Assembly: GCA_030549775.1 (NCBI GenBank)
Contig: CM060175.1
Coordinates: 35,462,318 to 35,526,317, forward strand
Source of the DNA: Tamarix chinensis
Lineage: Eukaryota > Streptophyta > Magnoliopsida > Caryophyllales > Tamaricaceae
DNA length: 64,000 nt
Direction: 5' to 3'
The notes under the pieces are model-generated. The model was not told the DNA's origin and did no database searches. It was given only the letters and a program-made list of their open reading frames with translations. The translations under genes and the position numbers were made by a program. How positions within the stretch are numbered: position 1 is the first letter of the stretch; every line of letters begins with the position of its first letter. This document shows, one piece after another, positions 11,270-23,295 of the stretch.

Positions 11270-11890
11270 GATCCGGTCCACCGGCTATAATAGTGGATCA
11301 GAGGCGTTTTGCCCTGTGTGTTTATTTTCGGTCCACCGGCTATAATAGTGGATTAGAGGTGTTCTGCCCTGTGCGATATCTTCCGGTCCACCGGCTATAA
11401 TAGTGGGGGATCTCGTGCTCGACAAACCAAACGAATAAGTTAACCCATGGGAAAGATACTAAGTACTTAAAGCGAAACACCATGTGAGTCGGGGCTGCGA
11501 TCCGGTCCACCGGCTATAATAGTGGATCAGAGGCGTTTTGCCCTTTGCGTTTATTTTCCGGTCCACCGGCTATAATAGTGGATCAGAGGCGTTCTGTCCT
11601 GTGCGATATCTTCCGGTCCACCGGCTATAATAGTGGGGCTCCCGCGCTCACATGGACTAATGAAGAATGCTTTGAATGAAAATGAATGAAGTAATCCATG
11701 GGAAAATACTAAGTACTTACAGTGAAACACCATGTGAGTTGGGGCTGTGATCTGGTCCACCGGCTATAATAGTGGAGCAGAGGCGTTTTGCCCTGTGTGT
11801 TTATTTTCCGGTCCACCGGCTATAATAGTGGATCAGAGGCGTTCTGCCCTGTGCGTATATCTTCCGGTCCACCGGCTATAATAGTGGGGC
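11270..11890 (+). repeat. Hairpin-repeat module of solo LTR I (three blocks of three)
   Basis: Each unit has CCGGTCCACCGG followed at once by CTATAATAGTGG. The first half can fold as CCGGT/ACCGG; CCAC and GTGG form a second inverted pair around TATAATA. Units are about 60-67 bases apart, joined by GGATCAGAGGCGTTTTGCC. Three blocks of three units end in GGGGGATCTCG or GGGGCTCCCGCGCTCACATG. The module recurs in every giant LTR of the window. Confidence 0.9.
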
Positions 11891-12562
11891 TCCCGCGCTC
11901 ACATGGGTTATTGAAGAAATGTGTGGAAATGGACTTATTATCATCAATGAGAATAAAGATTAAGTCACCAGAAAAGTGTTCAGACCTTATCTTCGCATGT
12001 TGTCTACATGATTGTGTTATACGTGCTATGTGGTATGACTGTATGCTTGGCCTTAGCGCACCTGCGTCCTTACTCAGTATTGGACCCGTACTGATACTAC
12101 ATTGATTGAATGGGTCCTGTGATGATCCACCAATGGTGGGGAGCAGACCTCCTATGCAGGTTTGATCGGTTACAAATTGTGGGGTGGAAGGCTTGGCTTA
12201 AGTGAGTAGGCGATCCGGATATTGGTCCCTTGGGATCTGTTTTATTGGCTATATTTTGTACTACGCTCCTTGCTTTGAAATCGTACTTTAAGTTGTATTC
12301 ATAAACGATATTTTAACTGTTGTTGACTCGTGGTTTTCGTGAATGGTCTATGTTAACTATGAACCTATGTTTTGATGACTCTTTCTTAATGATTGTTTAG
12401 TTTAGCCTTAGCACTTAGTATCGGAACGGTAGGAGTGAACCGGTCTGGTACTAAGTGTGGTGGTAATACCCCCAAGTTTATGGTTTTAATTCTTTCGCTT
12501 CCGCTAAAACCTTTGTCTTAAACGAAATTTTTCAGTAGTAAATTTGGGGGTGTTACAGTTTG

Positions 12563-13711
12563 TGTCTCGATGTCTGGTGTGCCAGAAGGTCAAGATCGAG
12601 CACCAGAGGCCAGCTGGTTTACTCCAACGCTTAGAGGTGCCGAGATGGAAGTGGGACTCCATGTCCATGGATTTTTTCAGTGGGTTTCCGAGGACAAAGA
12701 ATGGTTGTGACACCAACTGGGTGGTCGTGGACAAATTGACAAAGTCAGCGGTATTCATTCCGATGAAATCCACTTGGAGCATGGAGCAGTTAGCAGGGGC
12801 ATACATGAAGTTTGTAGTCAGCTGTCACGGGGTCCTAGCAGATATCGTATTAGACCGGGATTCGAGGTTTGTCTCCCATTTTTGGGGAAAGTGGCAGGAA
12901 GTCTTGGGGACAAAACTAAAGATGAGCACAACCTTCCATCCTGCTACCGATGGGCAGACGGAGCGGACTATACAGACTTTGGAGGACATGCTAAGGGTAT
13001 GTGCGTTGGACTTTTTGGGTAGCTGGGAGGAACGCCTACACGTGGTGGAGTTCTCATACAACAAAAGCTACCACGCCAGTATTGGGATGGCTCCCTTCGA
13101 AGCCTTGTACGGGCAGAAGTGCCGTACCCCCTTGTGTTGGAGTGACATCAGTGCGACCATAGTGTTGGGGCCCTAGATGATAGAGGAGATGACCAAGCAG
13201 GTTCGGCAGATTCAGGATCAGATGAGGATATCCCAAAGCAGACAAAAGAGTTATACGGATCAGAAGTTGAGAGGGTGACTTCGAACCTAGAGAGAGGATA
13301 TTGTTGAGAGTCTCTCCCACGAAAGGCGTTCAAAGATTCGGTAGGAAAGGAAAACTGAGTCCGAGGTACATTGGCCCCTTTGAGATCTTGGAGCAGATAG
13401 GCGATGTGGCTTATCGAGTAGCTCTCCCTCAAGAGTTAGCCCGGGTCCATAATGTATTCCATGTCTCCCAGCTACGGAGGTATGTTGCCGACCCCTCCCA
13501 TGTGATCCGGCCAGACGAAGTAGATTTGGATGATTCATTGAGTTATGAAGAGAGACCAGTGCGGATCCTGGATACCAAGTTAAGGAAGACTCGCACAAGT
13601 TCGGTGCCCTTGGTTAAGGTCTTATGGAGTCGACAGGGGAACGGAGAAGCTACCTGGGAGACCGAGAAGGATATGCGGGAGGCATATCTTAAGCTTTTCG
13701 TCACAGGTTAG
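12563..13711 (+). pseudogene. Pol of element 1, second part: integrase and chromodomain-like tail
   Basis: This continues the integrase frame after solo LTR I. The zinc-finger Cys pair (CLVC) comes first, then the DDE core: MDFF near 12667, LDRDSRF near 12850 and TDGQTER near 12950. A stop at 13174 and a frame change before 13301 break it. The frame from 13301 carries the GPF/Y-like segment (YIGPFEILEQIG), HVSQLRRY and a C-terminal VKVLWSRQGNGEATWE with DMREAYLKLF. That tail resembles the chromodomain of Tekay/Del elements, thought to guide integration into chromatin. The reading frame ends at 13711. Confidence 0.88.
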
Positions 13712-13841
13712 GACCTCTACTTATCTAGTGTGGCCCTAAGGGGGTAGTTAATATAAGTGGCCTAAGATGGACTACTATAAGCATTAGAGTATCCCTAAAC
13801 TAACCCTAGGAAGCCGCAGGAGACTTCGGGGGCGAAGTCTG

Positions 13842-13855
13842 TTTTAAGGGGGTAG
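13842..13855 (+). other. Polypurine tract of element 1
   Basis: TTTTAAGGGGGTAG, three bases before the TG of the 3' LTR, is identical in form to the tract at 48011-48024. In LTR elements this tract primes the plus strand during reverse transcription. The 130 bases between the pol stop and this tract are untranslated. Confidence 0.85.
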
Positions 13856-15989
13856 TGATGAAATACCCCAAAACCCTAATTTATGAAATTATGGCCAAAT
13901 AAGGAATTAGTAGGAAATTAAACATATAAATTTATTTACTTAAAATGTAGAGAATTAATTAAGGTAAATTAAGAGGAAATTAATAAAGAATTTAATTGGA
14001 CGAAAATTTGGGTATTTTCCTAATTAGTATGGAGGTTAAGGAAATTTATCTAAAATAGTCTAACTAAGCAAAAAGGAAATTCATTTTATATTTTATAAAT
14101 ATTAATATTCTAAACAACCCAAAAATATTCTAAATAATTTATAAAAAAAATCGAAAACCCTAAGTAAAACATTTTCTCTTTTCTTTCCCCTCATTTTCCT
14201 TTCTTCCTTTTCTTTCTTCCTTTTTTCCCCATCGGTTGGGCCTCTCCCCGCAGCCTTGCCCTTCCTTTCTTTTCCTTTCTCCTTCCCCGCGGCCCAGCGT
14301 CATTCGCTGGCCGACGCTTGAGTGCGACACAGTGTTTTGCCCTTCGATCCGCCGAAGTGCCGCGACACAATTAATGAGCCTTATAACTGTTGCCAGCCAA
14401 CGACACGACGCTACATTTCGACCTTCTAAATAATGAAACAACGCCTCAAGATTACAAACGTTATAACCGTTGTCGACCGGCCGGTTTCTCCCTTTTCTTT
14501 TCTTCCCTGGACCACCGGTCCAACCTACTGTAATACCCCGTATTTTTAAAATCCAGATTTATTAAGTTTAATGATTTTATTAACATACTTTGATGTAAAC
14601 AATTAATTATTTTAATTTCGATTCGTTTTATGGATTTATCGTCGTTTTTGAATTCATAATTGAATGTAATGAATCATTGTCATTGCGAACCATTCTAGAC
14701 AAATTCGTTCACGACAATGATTTTATTATATTCTTATGAGTTCAATTTTTGGTTAAAAATATGTATTCCCGTTCTTTCTCGTATTTTTATTTTAATATTT
14801 TAGATTTGGTTTCGATTATAACTTTGTCGTGTAATTTTGACTTTATTTTGAAGTTATATTTTGTTAACGAAATATATTATTCAAATTATGGAAATTCTAT
14901 TTAAGTAGCTAAATCTATTTTAATAATTTTATTCATAGAAAGTATTTCCGACTTTAAATTTATTCGTTTTCGGAAATCGTTAATATTTTTTGGAAGTTTT
15001 AAATTAAAAAGGCCTTTAGGAAAATACTTATGAATTTCTTTCTGGAATTAATTTTCTCCCGTTTTACGTTTTTCAGTTTATGAAAAAATCAATTTCGGAA
15101 ATGGTTTAAATTGGTCTCGGTTTATTGGAATTTGACTGAAATATTTTATTATATACTTTTAAATAATTTTTCGAGGTCTTATAATACATTTTCGTAAATA
15201 ATATAAATTTTTACGTTCGTTAGTAAATTCTTTCGAAAATGTTTCTGAAATTATTTATATAGATTTTTATTAATTTTAAGCCTTCGGATCCGTTCGAAAT
15301 AAATTTTAGATAATTTTTTCCTATAATATTTTGATATTTTTAGTAGTTTATTTTATGTGTACTTGTATTTTTTTTTAAAACGCACCCTAACCGGTCGAAA
15401 CCCCCCCCACTTCTTTCCTTTTCTCTCTTCTCTCCCTTCTCTATTTTTTCCCCGTGGCCCTGTCCCCCGACTCCCTGTCCCGCAACCCTAACCCTAGCCA
15501 GCCGCCCCTTCTCCCAGCTGCCCCTCCTTGCTTTGCCCCGCCGGCCGAGCTCCGACCGCCACCAACTTGCACAGCAGCCGCAGCCGACCACCGCAGCAGC
15601 AACAGCTAAAGCCGCGCGACATCAACCCACGCAGCAACGCAACAGCGGGCAACGAGAGCAGTAGTAGCTGCCCACGCAGCTCGTGCCACCGCCCAGCCAC
15701 CGGCGAGCCTTGCTGACCACCGTTGAACCACCCCCGGTCCCCGACGAAGCTTCCCAGGCCTTCTCTTGTCCTGATTCATTGATTTTCGTTTGGTATAATT
15801 TCTGAAAAATCCAAATCCTTGTTTTGATTGATTGGGTATGAATTGGCTTATAAAAAGATAAATTAATTGTTTGTTTATGTATTTATATGCTGTAAGATTG
15901 ATTTGGATAGGCTAATTGTGTGGTTGTGTTGGAATTTTGGAAAAATTGGATTTTTGGCTGGGTTATGCCCAAATTTTTCGGATTCATCC

Positions 15990-16740
15990 AATTTGGTGAT
16001 TTTGGACAAATTGATTATACAATATGTTTTAAAATGTATCCAATTTCATTTTGGAACCGTCAATTTTGAGAAATTTATTTAGGTTTTATCGGAATTAGAT
16101 TCCTAGGTCAAATTTTGGGTGTAATGAAATTGGGTCGTATAATTGAGCCGTACCGCTCAATTGATTGTATAATATCGTTTAAAATGTATTTAATTTTATA
16201 TTGGAAGTGTTGATTTGGGAAAATTGTGCGTAATTGATCATAATTGGATTTTTAGGTCAAAACTCCCGCGGGTTTAAATTGGTTTGGGTAATCGGATTAT
16301 TTTATTTAATTTACTATATAAATTACATTATAATATGTTTAATTACATTTTCGAACCTTCAATTGACATGTTTTGGCAAGAATTGATCGGATTTGTGTTA
16401 CGGGCTCAAAAACCCTAATTATGCTAAATTGCGTATTTCTTTTATTGGTTTTGAGCAATTGATTATTTGATATGTTATAAAATGTGTTTAATTGCATTTC
16501 TAAACATTCAATTTGATTAAATTTATAGAATTTTAACGAATTGTATTTTTGGGCCTAAAACCCTAAATTTCAAGTGAAATTATGAAATCGATTACTTATA
16601 TTGTTGTTTTTCTAAAATTGAATGTATAGAAATAGTTGAAATGTTATTAATTGCCTTCTAATACATTTAATTTAAATTGATTAAATTGAATTACTTGAGT
16701 TTGTGTCGTGGGCTTTAAAACCCTAATTTTCGGGGATGAT
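15990..16740 (+). repeat. Degenerate repeat of about 145-150 bp in solo LTR II
   Basis: About five diverged copies share ATTGATT, then AATATGTTTTAAAATGT, TTTAATT, a line with GGTC or GGGC, and often AAAACCCTAATT. Copies begin near 16010, 16160, 16308, 16455 and 16600. I find no such array in the other LTRs of the window. Period and copy limits were judged by eye. Confidence 0.65.
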
Positions 16741-18529
16741 TTTATAAAATTGATTTTGCTATGTGTATTTTATCTAATCGAATTCTATCTTTGGGTTTTA
16801 AATCATTTAAATTCTATTTTAACCTAATCGGTTTGGATTTGGTTCTATGTAAATGGTTAGGTTACCTATTTAGTTGTAAAACCTAATAAATAAGTTATTT
16901 TCGATAAATTAACTTATGATTGATTATTCTTTCTCAAGCCTTCCAAATTAAGTTGAAATGTCCCAAGTGATATTTGTATTAATCCGTTTTGATTTAGTTT
17001 TAACCTTAAATCTTAATAAAGCTATGCTTTTAAGTTCTAATTTTTGCTCACAATTTCTAAGAAAGATCAATTGGGTTGTTTGTGTTTATTTAATTAGAGT
17101 ATGTGAATTATTGATTGATAGGATAGTTTCTAATTTAGTTTTTCGATTTCTATCGGATCTAGGAAAGCTTTCTTGTGGATCCACGAGCTAGTGATCTCTC
17201 TCCTTCTTATCTCGCTTAGCTAGCTTCGGATCCAGGTAAGTCTCGACTTACCTCTACTTATCGGTATTTCGCAAGGATGTGGCTAAGGCTCCTACGTGTT
17301 ATGTGACTTGTATGCCTTGGATGCCTCGTATGATTATATGTCATGTTTTACATGTTGTTACCTTACCTGTTTTATGTGTAGCACAGTTTGGATTCAAGGT
17401 ATGCCTTTGTGATCGCTCTTGTTACGTGTTAATGTGGATGTGCTACAAGTTGTGACATGATATGACCCTCTAGGACATGCATGCTAGGGTTTTGGTAGCA
17501 TGAAATGATAATAAAAGAACATGGGAAAGTGGACGTTTGGGAAGTTTGTATGGGGGGAACTAGATCTTGCATGAGCATGATCCTTACATGGGAAAAGTTG
17601 ATTTGGGTTGTAAGTAAGAGTTTTGGAGAGTCTTAGAGTGATTGGAGACTTGGTATGAAAATAGTACGTGAGTTGGTGCATAAGAGACCTGATTAGGGTT
17701 TTGCGAGTAAGTGTGTGTTGGGGAGTCTGCATGGAGTATTTAAAGTCTGCATGGGGATGAATCTTACGTGAGGAAAGTTGATTTAGGAAGTAAATAAGAT
17801 AATGTCAAAGTTATGGGTCCATTGGAGACTTGAGTGCAAAATTCAACGTGGGTCGATGTAAGGGTGTCTAAGGGACCCAATTAGGGTTTTGAGAGAAAAT
17901 GAGGAATTTGAAGGGTACAAGGGTAAAAAAATGATCAAGGAAGGATGGAGTATGGGGTTGAGAGCGAGGACTCACTTATATAAAGGATGAGTATGGGGTT
18001 CTAAATGAGATAAGAGATTTTAGGGTAAAAGCGGAAGGTTAATTGTTGAGGAAGTAAAGCGCTAGGGTTTGGCGCAGCCAACTAGGGTTGGCGTGGCCAA
18101 CTAGGGTCTTGTCGGTCACACGTGGACTTGGGAGATAAAGTAATAAATTTGGGGAATTTCCTAATAAAAATGAGGTGCGAGATATAGAACAAAGTAACGT
18201 TTGGGTAAGTAAGAAAGAGTTGGGCCACATAGGCCTGATTAGGGTCTTCGAGGAGGAACCCTAGAGGGATGAGGACATGTGGAGTTGATATCATATGTGT
18301 TGGGATGTCCTATATTCTTTGAGATTGTGCCTTACTATGTGCCACTATGCCTAAGTCTACAGAAGATGGATGTCAGGTGTGAGAAGAGATACGAGTCTCA
18401 AAATATGGGACGGTCCCTCTGGAGGGGAAAGAAGTAGAGTATCAACCGCATGCATGTCAAGGGTGTGATGTGATTCAATAAGATACGGATAAGACATTAA
18501 TTACGTAAAGCAAAAGATGTTGAGCCGAG

Positions 18530-18965
18530 CTCGTGATCCAGTCCACTAGCTATAATAGTGGATCAAAGGCGTTCTGCCCTACGCGTTTATTTTCCGGTCC
18601 ACCAGCTATATTAGTGGATCAGAGGCGTTCTGCCCTGTGCGTTTATTTTCCAGTCCACTGGCTAAAATAGTGGATCAGAGGTGTTCTGCCATGTGCATTA
18701 TCTTCCGGTCCACCGGCTATAATAGTGGGGGATCTCGTGCTCAACAAACCAAACGAATAAGTTAATCCATGGGAAATATACTAAGTACTTAAAGCGAAAC
18801 ACCATGTGAGTCGGGGCCGTGATCCGGTCCACTGACTATAATAGTGGATCACAGGCATTTTGCCTTGTGCGTTTATTTTTCGGTCCACCGGCTATAATAG
18901 TGGATCAGAGGCGTTTTGCCCTGTGCGTATATCTTCCGGTCCACCGGCTATAATAGTGGGGCTCC
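18530..18965 (+). repeat. Hairpin-repeat module of solo LTR II
   Basis: Seven units of the CCGGTCCACCGG/CTATAATAGTGG type lie in two blocks (four and three), with the same spacers and block ends as in solo LTR I. Several units have single changes such as CCAGTCCACTGG, and some of these keep the inverted pairing. Confidence 0.88.
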
Positions 18966-20062
18966 CGCACTCACATGGACTATTGAAGAAAATGTGTGGA
19001 ATGAACATATCATTAATGAGGGTAAAGAATAAGTCTAATTGGACCATGTCCGGCTTTTATTACCTGTATTACTACATGCTGCTTGCGTGAGTATGCCACG
19101 TATTGAGTTTTAATAATATGGATTATTCCTACCTGAGGCGTATGAGCCACTTTACATTTCGATTATATCACACCTATATGTTTAATAGGATGTTACATAT
19201 GTTTTAATGTGTTACTCTAGGTGTATGGTATGATGCATGCTGTGGGTTGTGTATATGCATGATATTGTATCAACGTGTTGTCCCCGAGTTTAATATGCAC
19301 TTGATGATATCTCTCCTATAAGATAGGGTAGCGGGACTTACTCAGTATTGGACCCGTACTGATACTACCTTGGTTGAATGGGTCTTGTGATGATCCACCG
19401 ATGGTGGGGAGCAGACCTCTTGTGTAGGTTGATACTGTGTTGGGGTGGAAAGCCTGACTTGAGTGAGTAGGCAATCCGGATATTGATCCTTTGGGATTTG
19501 TTTTTGTTTAGCTATATTTTGTATTACATTCATGTTTTGAGAAACATATTCTGGGGTTGTAATCCTAAATCGTATTCTAAATTCTGTTTGACTTACCACT
19601 TATTAAGGATGTATTTTAAATGTTGTCTTGCATTTTTTGATACTTCGTACTAAAGGTTGATCGGAGTTAGCCTTAGCACTTAGTACTGGAACGGTAGGAG
19701 TGAACCGGTCTGGTACTAAGTGTGGCGGTAATGCCCCCGAGTTTACAATAGTAAATTTGGGGGTGTTACACCTACCCCCGCTGTCGTCTTCTTCTTCGCG
19801 CACGTGACTGTCGCGCCGCTGCAACGGTGACAACGTCTCAATCCGGTCGTCCTTCTCGTCCTTTTCCCATCCCTTTCTTTCCCAATTTGTCCCAGCCTAC
19901 CGTCCTGCACCGCCCAAGCCCTGCCTCCTTTCCTTTCTCACCCAAATCGAGCCAAAACCTGCTGATAGAGAATCTGCAGGCCTTCCTGATCGCCGCCGGA
20001 CGGCGTACTGCCGTGACCTGGCATATCCTCTCCTCCTTCGTCGTTTTCTCTCCCCAATTGCC

Positions 20063-20070
20063 TATAAATA
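20063..20070 (+). promoter_or_regulatory. LTR III TATA box
   Basis: CCTATAAATACCC in the pyrimidine-rich region, at the place equivalent to 8025, 41852 and 48977. It is followed by a purine-poor leader. Confidence 0.65.
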
Positions 20071-20733
20071 CCCCCCCCCTTCGACAACCATAACCTGTGC
20101 TGCGAAAATCACCCCGAAACTCTGCCTCTCTGTCGCCTGAAAATAAGACGAAGTTTCCGCCGCCACCGGTGGCCACCAAAAAACACCCCTGCACCTTCCT
20201 CAACAAAACTAAACCACCACCGCCCTCCACCCTGCCCTGCACGTGCCGCCATAGCCGTGCGAAGTTCCCTACCGAAAAATCCCTCTTCTAGTCGCTGCCG
20301 CCCCTTACGCCGCCAATAGCCGCCACCTCCGCCGTGGTCCACCATCCTTCCACCTCCTAAAGTAACCTGCAGGTCTTCCCTTACCTGCCCATACCCTCCT
20401 TACCCCCTGCTTCCTTCTCTACCAGCCTCCACCATTTTCCACCACCTTCTTCCTCCTTCGGCCGCCGCGTCCACTACCGTGCGCCGCCACCCTTCTCACG
20501 CCACCACCCTCATTCCACTCCCCTCTCTCTGTTGTCTCCTCCCCCACACTTAAGTTTCCTTTTCCTCCTCCCATCTAACCACCTCCTCCATCTTCTCTCT
20601 CTTCTCCTCCTCCATCGCCGCCGCCGTTGCCGGACCACCACTGTCCTCAGGTGGTCTTCCACTCATCTGAACCCTAAAACCCTTTTCTTATGCCCCCTAT
20701 AGTAGTTTATAACTAATATTAGTATTATTACAC

Positions 20734-20768
<35 letters not shown>

Positions 20769-21613
20769 AGCTTATTAACTAATACCATTTCTGTTATTAT
20801 CCTTAATGTCATCATACTATCACCCCTTCTAACCCTAACCCCTATTATTCTTAACTTAGGGTTAGTATCATTACCTTCATTATTAACATTTCTAATACTA
20901 TTATTATTATTACTTTTATTATTGTTATTACCATTATTAATTTCTGTATCCTAAAGGTGTTATTTTCTTACCAGCCATAATCTCTCCCAAAACCCTAGCT
21001 TTCAACATACTTAACCATTAGTGTTGGTGTTATTATTAATACTATCGCTAAGATTACTACCACTATTAGTGTTCTTACTATTTAACCCAACCTTATGTGA
21101 AGTGTTGTAACTATGTAATATTGTTTTACCATACCTAATACCTTTAACATTAGTGTCGTTTCTATTATTGATATTAACCATATGCTAATTGTATTAGGGT
21201 GACAAAATATGGGAGCCCTTATACTATTTATTCAAAATATGACTTTTATCATTACTACCTCTAGGAGTGTTAACTTGTTGATATTACCACCATTGTATTA
21301 GTATTTTAATACTAACACCAACATAAGTATCACTATTAGTAGTTTACTATTACCATTATTATCATTATTTTACTATGTCTTGCAAACAATAATGTTATAA
21401 AGATGGGACTAACGAGTCTAATGATATAAGTGTAACAATGAGTTTTGAAACTAAAGATATATCAATGAGTAATACTTAGCATAATAACTTAGAGAAAAAA
21501 CCCTAGTTTGTACAACGCCCCTACTAGGGATAAGAACCCTAACCTTAAACTAGAATAAGGGTTAATAGTATTTATAAGGGAAACTAATACTTAGCTTTTT
21601 CCCCTTTTCATAG

Positions 21614-21675
21614 GCGACCCCGATCTGAGCCCTATGGATCTAGAGGAGCGTGCTTCGAGCCCTGTGCCTACCTAG
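21614..21675 (+). other. Exon-like block in LTR III
   Basis: 62 nt between CCTTTTCATAG and GTAAGG, similar to the blocks at 9754, 43312 and 50457 but with scattered changes. Both splice-like borders are kept. Confidence 0.45.
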
Positions 21676-22944
21676 GTAAGGATGAAGCTATGGCCTTGTG
21701 CTATGTGTGATGTAATGTGTGGGTGAATGATGAGCATGCCATGTTGATGTGTATTATGCACGTGTTATGAATAACTTGTTTTGTGTAGTGCAGCGTGAAT
21801 CATGAGGTATTTTGTGTGTGCCTTATATTATACGTGTATGATATGTTCCATGTTTGATGTTGATGTTAATGATGTGACTTGTTATGGCCCTCTAGGACAT
21901 GCATGCTAGGGTTTTGGGTAGCATGAAATGATAATAAAAGAACTACGGGGAAGTGGGTGTTTGGGAAGTTTGCATGGGGGAATTAGACCTTGCATGGGCA
22001 TGATCCTTATGTGTGAGAAGTTGAATTGGGTTGTAAGTAAGAGCTTGGGAGAGTCTTGGAGTGATTGGGAACTTTATATGGGAATAGCATGTGAGTTGGT
22101 GCATAAGCGACCTTATTAGGGTTTTGGGTGTAAGTGGGGCTTGGAGAGTCTGCATGGAGTGCTTAAATTATGCATGGGAATGAATCTTACATGAGGAAAG
22201 TTTATTTAGGAAGTGAATAAAATAATGTCAAAGTTATGGACCCATTGGAGACTTGGGTGCAAAATTTTACGTGGGTCGATGTAAGGGTGTCTAAGGGACC
22301 CAATTAGGGTTTTTGGGAGAAATGAGCAATTTGAAGGGTACAAGGGTAAAAATGATCAAGGAGGGATGGAGTATGGGGTTGAGAGTGAGAGTCCACTTGT
22401 ATGAAGGATGAGTATGGGCTTCTAAATGAGATAGGAGGTTTTGGGGCACAGAGGGGAGGTTACTTGGAGAGGAAGTAAAGTGCTACGGTTTGGTGTGGCC
22501 AACTAGGGTTTGGTGGACATACGCGGAGTTGGAGAATAAAGGGATACATTTTGGGAATTCTTAGTAGAGACGGGATGCGAGACAAGGAACAAATTAAAGT
22601 TAGGACGAGTAAGAAAGAGTTGGGCCATGTAGGCCCAAATTAGGGTTTTCCAAGGCGGAGCCCTAGAGGGGTGAGGACATGCAGAACCGGTATCGTTATG
22701 TTATGGTTAGCCCACATTCTCGGGAGAGTGTGCCCTTATTATGTTTCCTTATGTATAAAAGTAAGAGGGGATGGACATCAGGCGTGAGAAGGGGAGAACA
22801 GTCTCAAGATATGGGACGGGCCTCCTCGAAGGGAATAAGTAGGGAGTAGTAGACATGTATGTCAAGGGTGGAACCTTATTTAATAATACATGGATAAGAC
22901 ACTAATTACTTAAAGAGTAAGATTGTTGAGCCGGGCCCATACCG

Positions 22945-23295
22945 ATCCACCGGCATAATAGTGGCCAGGTGCCGGGGTGCCAGGGTGCCCTAGAGACCGA
23001 TCCACCGGCATATAATAGTGGTTAGGCGCGTTCTGCCCTATAAGTGACCGATCCACCGACTATAATAGTGGGGGATCCCGAGCTCAGCAAACCAAACAGT
23101 ATGTTGTAAGTAAATCATGGGAAAGATACTATGTATTTACAGTGGAACACCATGAGAGTCGGGGCCAAACCGATCCACCGGCATAATAGTGGCTAGGAGC
23201 GTTGTGCCTTGGAGACCGATCCACCGGCGTATAATAGTGGTTAGGTGCGTTCTGCCCTATAAGTGACCGATCCACCGGCTATAATAGTGGGGCTC
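22945..23295 (+). repeat. Hairpin-repeat module of LTR III
   Basis: Two blocks of three units in a variant form: ACCGATCCACCGG followed by CATAATAGTGG or TATAATAGTGG. Spacers carry GCGTTCTGCCCTA. Blocks end GGGGGATCCCG and GGGGCTCTTG, as in the other LTRs. Confidence 0.85.

Larger units (their letters stand above)
7185..12557 (+). mobile_element. Solo LTR I, 5.37 kb, in the integrase gene
   Basis: It begins TGAAATACCCC, ends GGGGTGTTACA, and is flanked by the exact 5-bp duplication GTTTG (7180-7184 and 12558-12562). Removing it and one duplication restores an uninterrupted integrase frame. It has no primer site, gag or pol, so it is a solo LTR left by recombination. In order it holds an AT-rich start, a pyrimidine-rich part with a TATA box, a (TTA)n stretch, a 61-nt exon-like block, a TATGGTGGTATT-type minisatellite, three blocks of hairpin repeats and the end block. 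The open frames inside are artefacts of low-complexity sequence. Confidence 0.92.
14529..19770 (+). mobile_element. Solo LTR II, 5.24 kb, inside LTR III
   Basis: It begins TGTAATACCCC, ends GGGGTGTTACA, and is flanked by the exact duplication CCTAC (14524-14528 and 19771-19775). The pyrimidine-rich leader of LTR III runs on across the insertion. Its start is of type A, matching the truncated LTR at 3293. It has a C-rich part at 15390-15780, a degenerate 150-bp repeat, a possible splice donor (CCAG then GTAAGT at 17236), a middle like that of LTR III, and hairpin-repeat blocks. It has no internal genes. Confidence 0.92.

Noticed and set aside
10080..11890. CRISPR-like array
   Set aside because: Regular repeats are present, but the spacers are themselves repeated and near identical, this is plant DNA, and no cas genes exist.
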